Below are positions 60,201-64,000 of a stretch of 64,000 nucleotides of DNA, piece after piece (the first letter of the stretch is position 1; each line of letters starts with the position of its first letter). Made by a program: the position numbers and the translations under genes. The notes beneath the pieces were generated by a model, which made no database searches, was not told the origin of the DNA, and was given only the letters and a program-made list of their open reading frames with translations. This stretch comes from Trogon surrucura (lineage: Eukaryota > Chordata > Aves > Trogoniformes > Trogonidae), in assembly GCA_020746105.1 (NCBI GenBank), contig CM036620.1, positions 30,785,916 to 30,849,915 on the forward strand, read 5' to 3'.

Positions 60201-61376
60201 AATCTCCCCTGGGGACTGTGTTTATTACTCAGCTTTGTGTCTCAGACAATAGAGGTCTCTATCAGGAATGGGGTCCTGTGGTACTTCCATCATACCCATA
60301 ATAGTGGAAAACAATATAAACCTTCTGTCTTTCCATTTCGGGTAACCAATGTATCAACTGAATTGGACTTAATTGCACAACAGTGGAAGTGAAGCCTGGA
60401 AACACTGATAGAAATCACCTTTGGGGGTTTTCTTCCCATCTCCCCCCTGGTTACTTTTTACCAAATGGTCTTCCATCTATTTGTAACGGTGTGGAAAACA
60501 TGGTGCTTTACTCACGTTTCAGTGCACAAATAGCCAAGCTACCCTTTGTCCTTTACAAAACCAATTTTAAAAGCTGCACAGAGAGCAAATGAGGAGGGTG
60601 CTTTGGGGGTTAAACTGCTCCAGTGCTCAAATTTACCCAACTAAATAGTGAAAACATTTTTGGCTTGCTTCCTGGAAATATGACCTGTCAGTTGTGTTCA
60701 AATTGATAAGGTCTTTTAAAGGTAAAACCAGTTGAATGGGCAGGGCTGGTAACACCCTGCAAAGTATGTGTGTGGGGGGTCCTGGGGTATCTCTCCAAGC
60801 ATTCTCCCCACTGGGTCCCACACTTGGGCTCACTGAACCCCGGGGCAGAGCCAGCCCAAGGAGAGGTTCTTGTAGGGCTGGCTGCTTCCCGAGACCTTTT
60901 TCATCTCCTTGGCATCCAAACAGGGGCTGTCCCATGTTTTCCGTCACCCACGGTCCAAAGTGTGTGGCTGTGCCTGGTCTCTGCCCCAACCCCAACAGGA
61001 ATAACGTGTCGTTTCTAGAGGTACGTGCCCGTTGCTGTAAGCCGTGCTGTATGTTGTCCTAGTTGACTGGGTTGTGTATAGGCATGCTGTGTAGGAAAAA
61101 GCCAACACAGCAAAAACCTAGAACAAGCTGGTTAATAACAGCATGCTCACCTAAACAACCCATTTCCCTCCTTCCTCCAGAGGATGATCAGCACCTCTAG
61201 CTTTTAAAGATCTTCAGCTTTTCTGGAATGATGGAGATGCTTTTCCTACAATGCGTGCAGGCTGGCCCTGGATATCTGTACGCTGACAACCAGCCTCCTT
61301 TGGACATGGCCATTTCATCTGTGTCGTGTGTTCCCGTTTGCGCAATGCTCCTGGGTAGCAGGAGCAAAACTTCTCC

Positions 61377-62572
61377 CTAGCTGTCATGGTTTGACCCTGG
61401 CCGGCCACCAGGTACCCACACAGCCACTCTCTCACTCTCCTTTCACTACTAGACAGGGGGAGAAAATATTTCCAAGGGCTCAGGGTTTGAGATAAGGACA
61501 GGGAGATCACTTTCATTTACCGTCCTGGGCAAAACAGACTCAGTTTTGGGGAAATTAGGTACATTTATTAAGAGAACTAATCAGAGAGGAGTAGTGAGAA
61601 GTGAGAAAGAGCAAACAGATCTTAAACAGAACATCTTCCCCCATCCCTCTCTTCTTCCCGGGCAAAACATCAATCCCAGTTTCTCCACCTCTTCCCCCCG
61701 AGCGGCGCAGGGGGACAGGGAGTGGGGGTTACGGTCAGTTCATCCGACGTTGATTTCGCCGCTTCTTCACTCTTGGGGGGGACTCTTCACTCTTCCCCAG
61801 GGCCATTGTGGGGTCCCTCTCACGGGAGACAAGCTTCACACTCTCTTCTCCGGCATGAGTCGTCCCACGAACGGCAATTCATCACAAACTGCCCAATGTG
61901 AGACACCTCACGAGAGGCAGCCCACCCCTCGTGAGTCTGAGGCGCAGTCCTTCAGGGGAAACTGCTCCAGCGTGAGCCACCCGCAGCGTCCCAAAAGTCC
62001 CACCAGCCAACCTGCTCCAGCATGGGCATTCCTCTCTTCCACGGGCTACAGGTTCTGGCAGCGACTTGCTCTGATGCGGGCTTCCCACGGGCTACAGCCC
62101 CCTTCCAGGCATCCACTCACATGGCGTGGAGTCCTCAGTGGACATCTACGCGGTGATCCTCACGGTGGACGTCTGCACCTCGCCCATGGGCTGCAGGGGG
62201 ACAACCTGCTTCACCATGGTCTTCACCACAGACCCGGGGGACTCTCTCTGCTCCGGCACCTGGAGCTCATCCTCCCCCCCACTCCTTCTTCACTGACCTT
62301 GGTGTCTGCACAGATTCTCACTCCTTCATCTCTGTGCCAGCTGTTATGGCGCAGTTCTTTGCCCCGTTCTTAAATATGTTTTTTCACAGAGACGTTCCTC
62401 TGCTATCACCTTACTGATAGGCTCAGCCTTGGCCAGCGGTGGGTCCTTCTTTAGAGCCGTCTGGCATTGACTCTATCAAACTTGGGGAGCTTCTAGTAGC
62501 TTCTTAGAGAAGCCACCCTGCAGCTCCCCGCCCCACCACCAAAATCCAGCCAAGCCAAACCAAAACACTAGC
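61377..62572. repeat. 5-bp target-site duplication CTAGC around the solo LTR
   Basis: CTAGC at 61377-61381 directly precedes the LTR's TG end. CTAGC at 62568-62572 directly follows its CA end. The match is exact. Confidence 0.85.
61382..62567 (-). mobile_element. Solo ERV LTR, about 1.19 kb, minus orientation, complete
   Basis: On the plus strand it runs from TGTCATGGTTTGACCC to AACCAAAACA, a TG...CA element with inverted ends (TGTCATGG / CCAAAACA). It is flanked by exact 5-bp duplications. I recognise it as a common long bird LTR type. On the minus strand, TATTTAAG near 62377-62370 is a TATA-like word and AATAAA lies at 61569-61564. Between them is a GC-rich block of degenerate ~46-60-bp repeats (CCACGGGCTACAG at 62039 and 62085, GCTCCAGC words), which explains the 275-codon open frame at 61546-62373 (+). 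A 5-bp duplication favours an ERVL/class III-type integrase. There are no retroviral genes. Confidence 0.9.
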
Positions 62573-63251
62573 CAAGGGGTACTGCTCAGCTTGGGCACAA
62601 TATTTGGACAGAGGCCTAACCCAGCACCGTTATCAATCTAAACCCTGATGTCTACGTTTGGAAAAAAACTTTGTTGCACGAAATCTGAAAAAAAACAGAG
62701 AATGTTTGATGCATGTTGTAAAAAAACCTGATAATTTCCATCCAAATTCAGAAAAATAGTAGCAGCTATAATCTGGCTCACCATCAGTTCCCTTCGCTAA
62801 CACGGTAAAAAGTCTTCCCATACCCTGTAGCTTTTGGGAGGCTCACTCTTGCTCTGTTCCAGGCTGAAGAAGGGGACCTCATGGGACAGTGCGGGGGACA
62901 CCTTGGGGGACTGCGGAGCACGAAGCATTTGCACACAGGAGCACCAACGCCATCAGGACACCATAACCCCCTTCCCACTGACCCCATCTCACGTTGTTGG
63001 GGGATAAAGTTGACCAGGTTTCCATGGAGGTGTCCTTTGTACAGGTTACGTCTTTTTGGCTGAAGGTGGCCACATTGGGTTGGTACTTGGCAGTGGGATA
63101 CTTCTGGCAAATCCATTTTTTGGAGAGGCTTCGTACACCTTGCTCGCAACTGCCAGCCCCTTGGCTTTGTGTGAAACTTCCTTGCAGACCCAGCCCATAA
63201 AATGGTACCTCCAAAACTGCCTGCACTCTGCCACAGCTGGCACTTAAGGTG

Positions 63252-63299
63252 GTGTATACGTATGCATGTGTGTATCTGTGTGTGTATAGGTATGTGGGT
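63252..63299. repeat. Interrupted TG/TA microsatellite
   Basis: GTATACGTATGCATGTGTGT followed by TGTGTGTGTATAGGTATGTG, an imperfect alternating purine-pyrimidine tract. Confidence 0.8.
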
Positions 63300-63491
63300 A
63301 GCAGGAGGCTACAGGGGGAAAGTGGGTGGTCACAGTAGTGACCTCAGTGTTTACTCCAGCCATGCTTCTGAGGACCGAAGTCAGGACCAACATTGTGGAA
63401 AAAGCCAAGAGCTATTGCAACCAATAGGGATATTCCCCTACTTTTTACTCTGTGGGCTGCCCAGGTCCCATTCACCATTCTCATCTCTGTC

Positions 63492-63507
63492 AAAAAAAAA
63501 AAAAAAA
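63492..63507. repeat. A16 homopolymer
   Basis: Sixteen A residues. No retrocopy or target duplication was recognised beside it. Confidence 0.9.
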
Positions 63508-63965
63508 CGGCTCATTTGGAAAGCTTGGTGCAAGGGAACTTTGCTTTTGGAAAATTTGAAGTCAACGAATTAGGCAGGATTCATAAGCAGGTAATTTTTT
63601 TTAGAGACACCAACTACCTCAGAACGGCCAATGTAAATCCACTTTGAAAACAGGAATGAATATTCATGGGAAGCATCATGTCATATTCACCCACTCGCTA
63701 TAGGGAAAGTCTTTGCATAAATCCTGATCTGATTCATATGATGGTGATTTGTCACCTTGCACTGCAGGTGACAAGGACTAAGCTGCCCCATGCCTTTATT
63801 TTCAGTGGAAATTGGGTAATTTTTAAGAGTTTCAGTCATTGTTGCCAATGCAGCCCAGCCTGACAAGAAAAGTGCAAACACTCATGACATTTCAAAGCTT
63901 AAAACTTCCAATTTTCAACAGTGTCTGTATCAGCCAGTATGATCAATAAGCAGTTTGGCAATTGA

Positions 63966-63980
63966 CCCCCCCCCCCCCCC
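63966..63980. repeat. C15 homopolymer
   Basis: Fifteen C residues; assembly length of such a run is often unreliable. Confidence 0.9.
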
Positions 63981-64000
63981 TCCTTCTAAATGGGCTGGGT

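Larger units (their letters stand above)
55110..61376. other. Non-coding stretch, no gene recognised
   Basis: About 6.3 kb without a recognised interspersed repeat or gene. T14 lies at 56775-56788, an A-rich tract at 57047-57074, and T/G-rich tracts at 57430-57485 and 58028-58072. Motif-dense AT-rich blocks occur at 55660-55870, 57540-57770 and 60030-60200 (the last listed separately). The 213-codon frame at 59324-59965 (+) and a 12-bp unit AGCACCAAAGCC repeated at 59492 and 59508 carry no recognised function. Confidence 0.45.
62575..64000. other. Non-coding stretch, no gene recognised
   Basis: Overlapping frames on both strands (121-123 codons) have no motif. TG-rich microsatellite at 63252-63299, A16 at 63492-63507 and C15 at 63966-63980. 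The window ends in unique sequence. Confidence 0.45.

Noticed and set aside
61546-62373. 275-codon plus-strand open frame, the longest in the window
   Set aside because: It lies entirely inside the antisense strand of the solo LTR and is kept open by GC-rich internal repeats. No retroviral or cellular domain is visible.
63492-63507. Poly-A tail of a processed retrocopy
   Set aside because: No spliced-gene-like sequence lies upstream and no target duplication was found.
1-64000. CRISPR array, integron, phage or other prokaryotic system
   Set aside because: Repeat content, CpG depletion, low ORF density and CR1 elements show vertebrate nuclear DNA. No direct-repeat/spacer array is present.

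Overview
This window reads as vertebrate, specifically bird, nuclear DNA with no recognisable complete protein-coding gene. The bird assignment rests on the repeats. The dominant interspersed repeat is CR1, with its typical 3' end (a GGTTGGACTAGATGATCT-like block, then ATTCTATGATTCTATGA). Endogenous-retrovirus LTRs of types familiar from bird genomes are also present. There are no Alu, L1 or other mammalian repeats, and nothing prokaryotic (no operons, tRNAs, rRNAs or dense ORFs). Nearly all open frames are short and have no supporting coding signal.

Layout. Bases 1-33 kb are AT-rich and repeat-poor. They hold one well-preserved CR1 (11.6-12.7 kb), two ancient LINE remnants (3.5-4.0 kb and 25.7 kb), microsatellites, several perfect short palindromes, and AT-rich blocks with many homeodomain-type TAAT/ATTA motifs. 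Those blocks look like conserved non-coding elements, but this cannot be tested here. A CpG-rich island at about 33.0-34.3 kb is the one clear promoter-like feature. It contains two perfect palindromes, CCAAT boxes and an ATG in good Kozak context, but no gene body can be attached to it in this window. Bases 34-64 kb carry most of the mobile elements: CR1 copies at 34.3-35.0 (-), 36.0-36.7 (+), 39.8 (+), 47.9-48.2 (-), 48.9-49.4 (-) and 54.0-55.1 (+), and LTRs at about 47.4-47.9 (+), 51.4-51.7 (+), 54.5-54.8 (-, nested inside a CR1) and 61.4-62.6 (-, solo, with an intact 5-bp target duplication CTAGC).

Interpretation. The picture fits an intergenic or intronic interval around a CpG-island promoter, possibly next to a developmental regulator; the last point is inference from AT-rich, motif-dense blocks only. 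No new multigene system is visible. The most useful observations are the orphan CpG-island promoter, the LTR nested in a CR1, the solo LTR with target duplication, the long perfect palindromes, and a 27-bp motif duplicated 51 bp apart inside a CNE-like block. Family names come from recognition by eye and knowledge of bird repeats, not from a database search.
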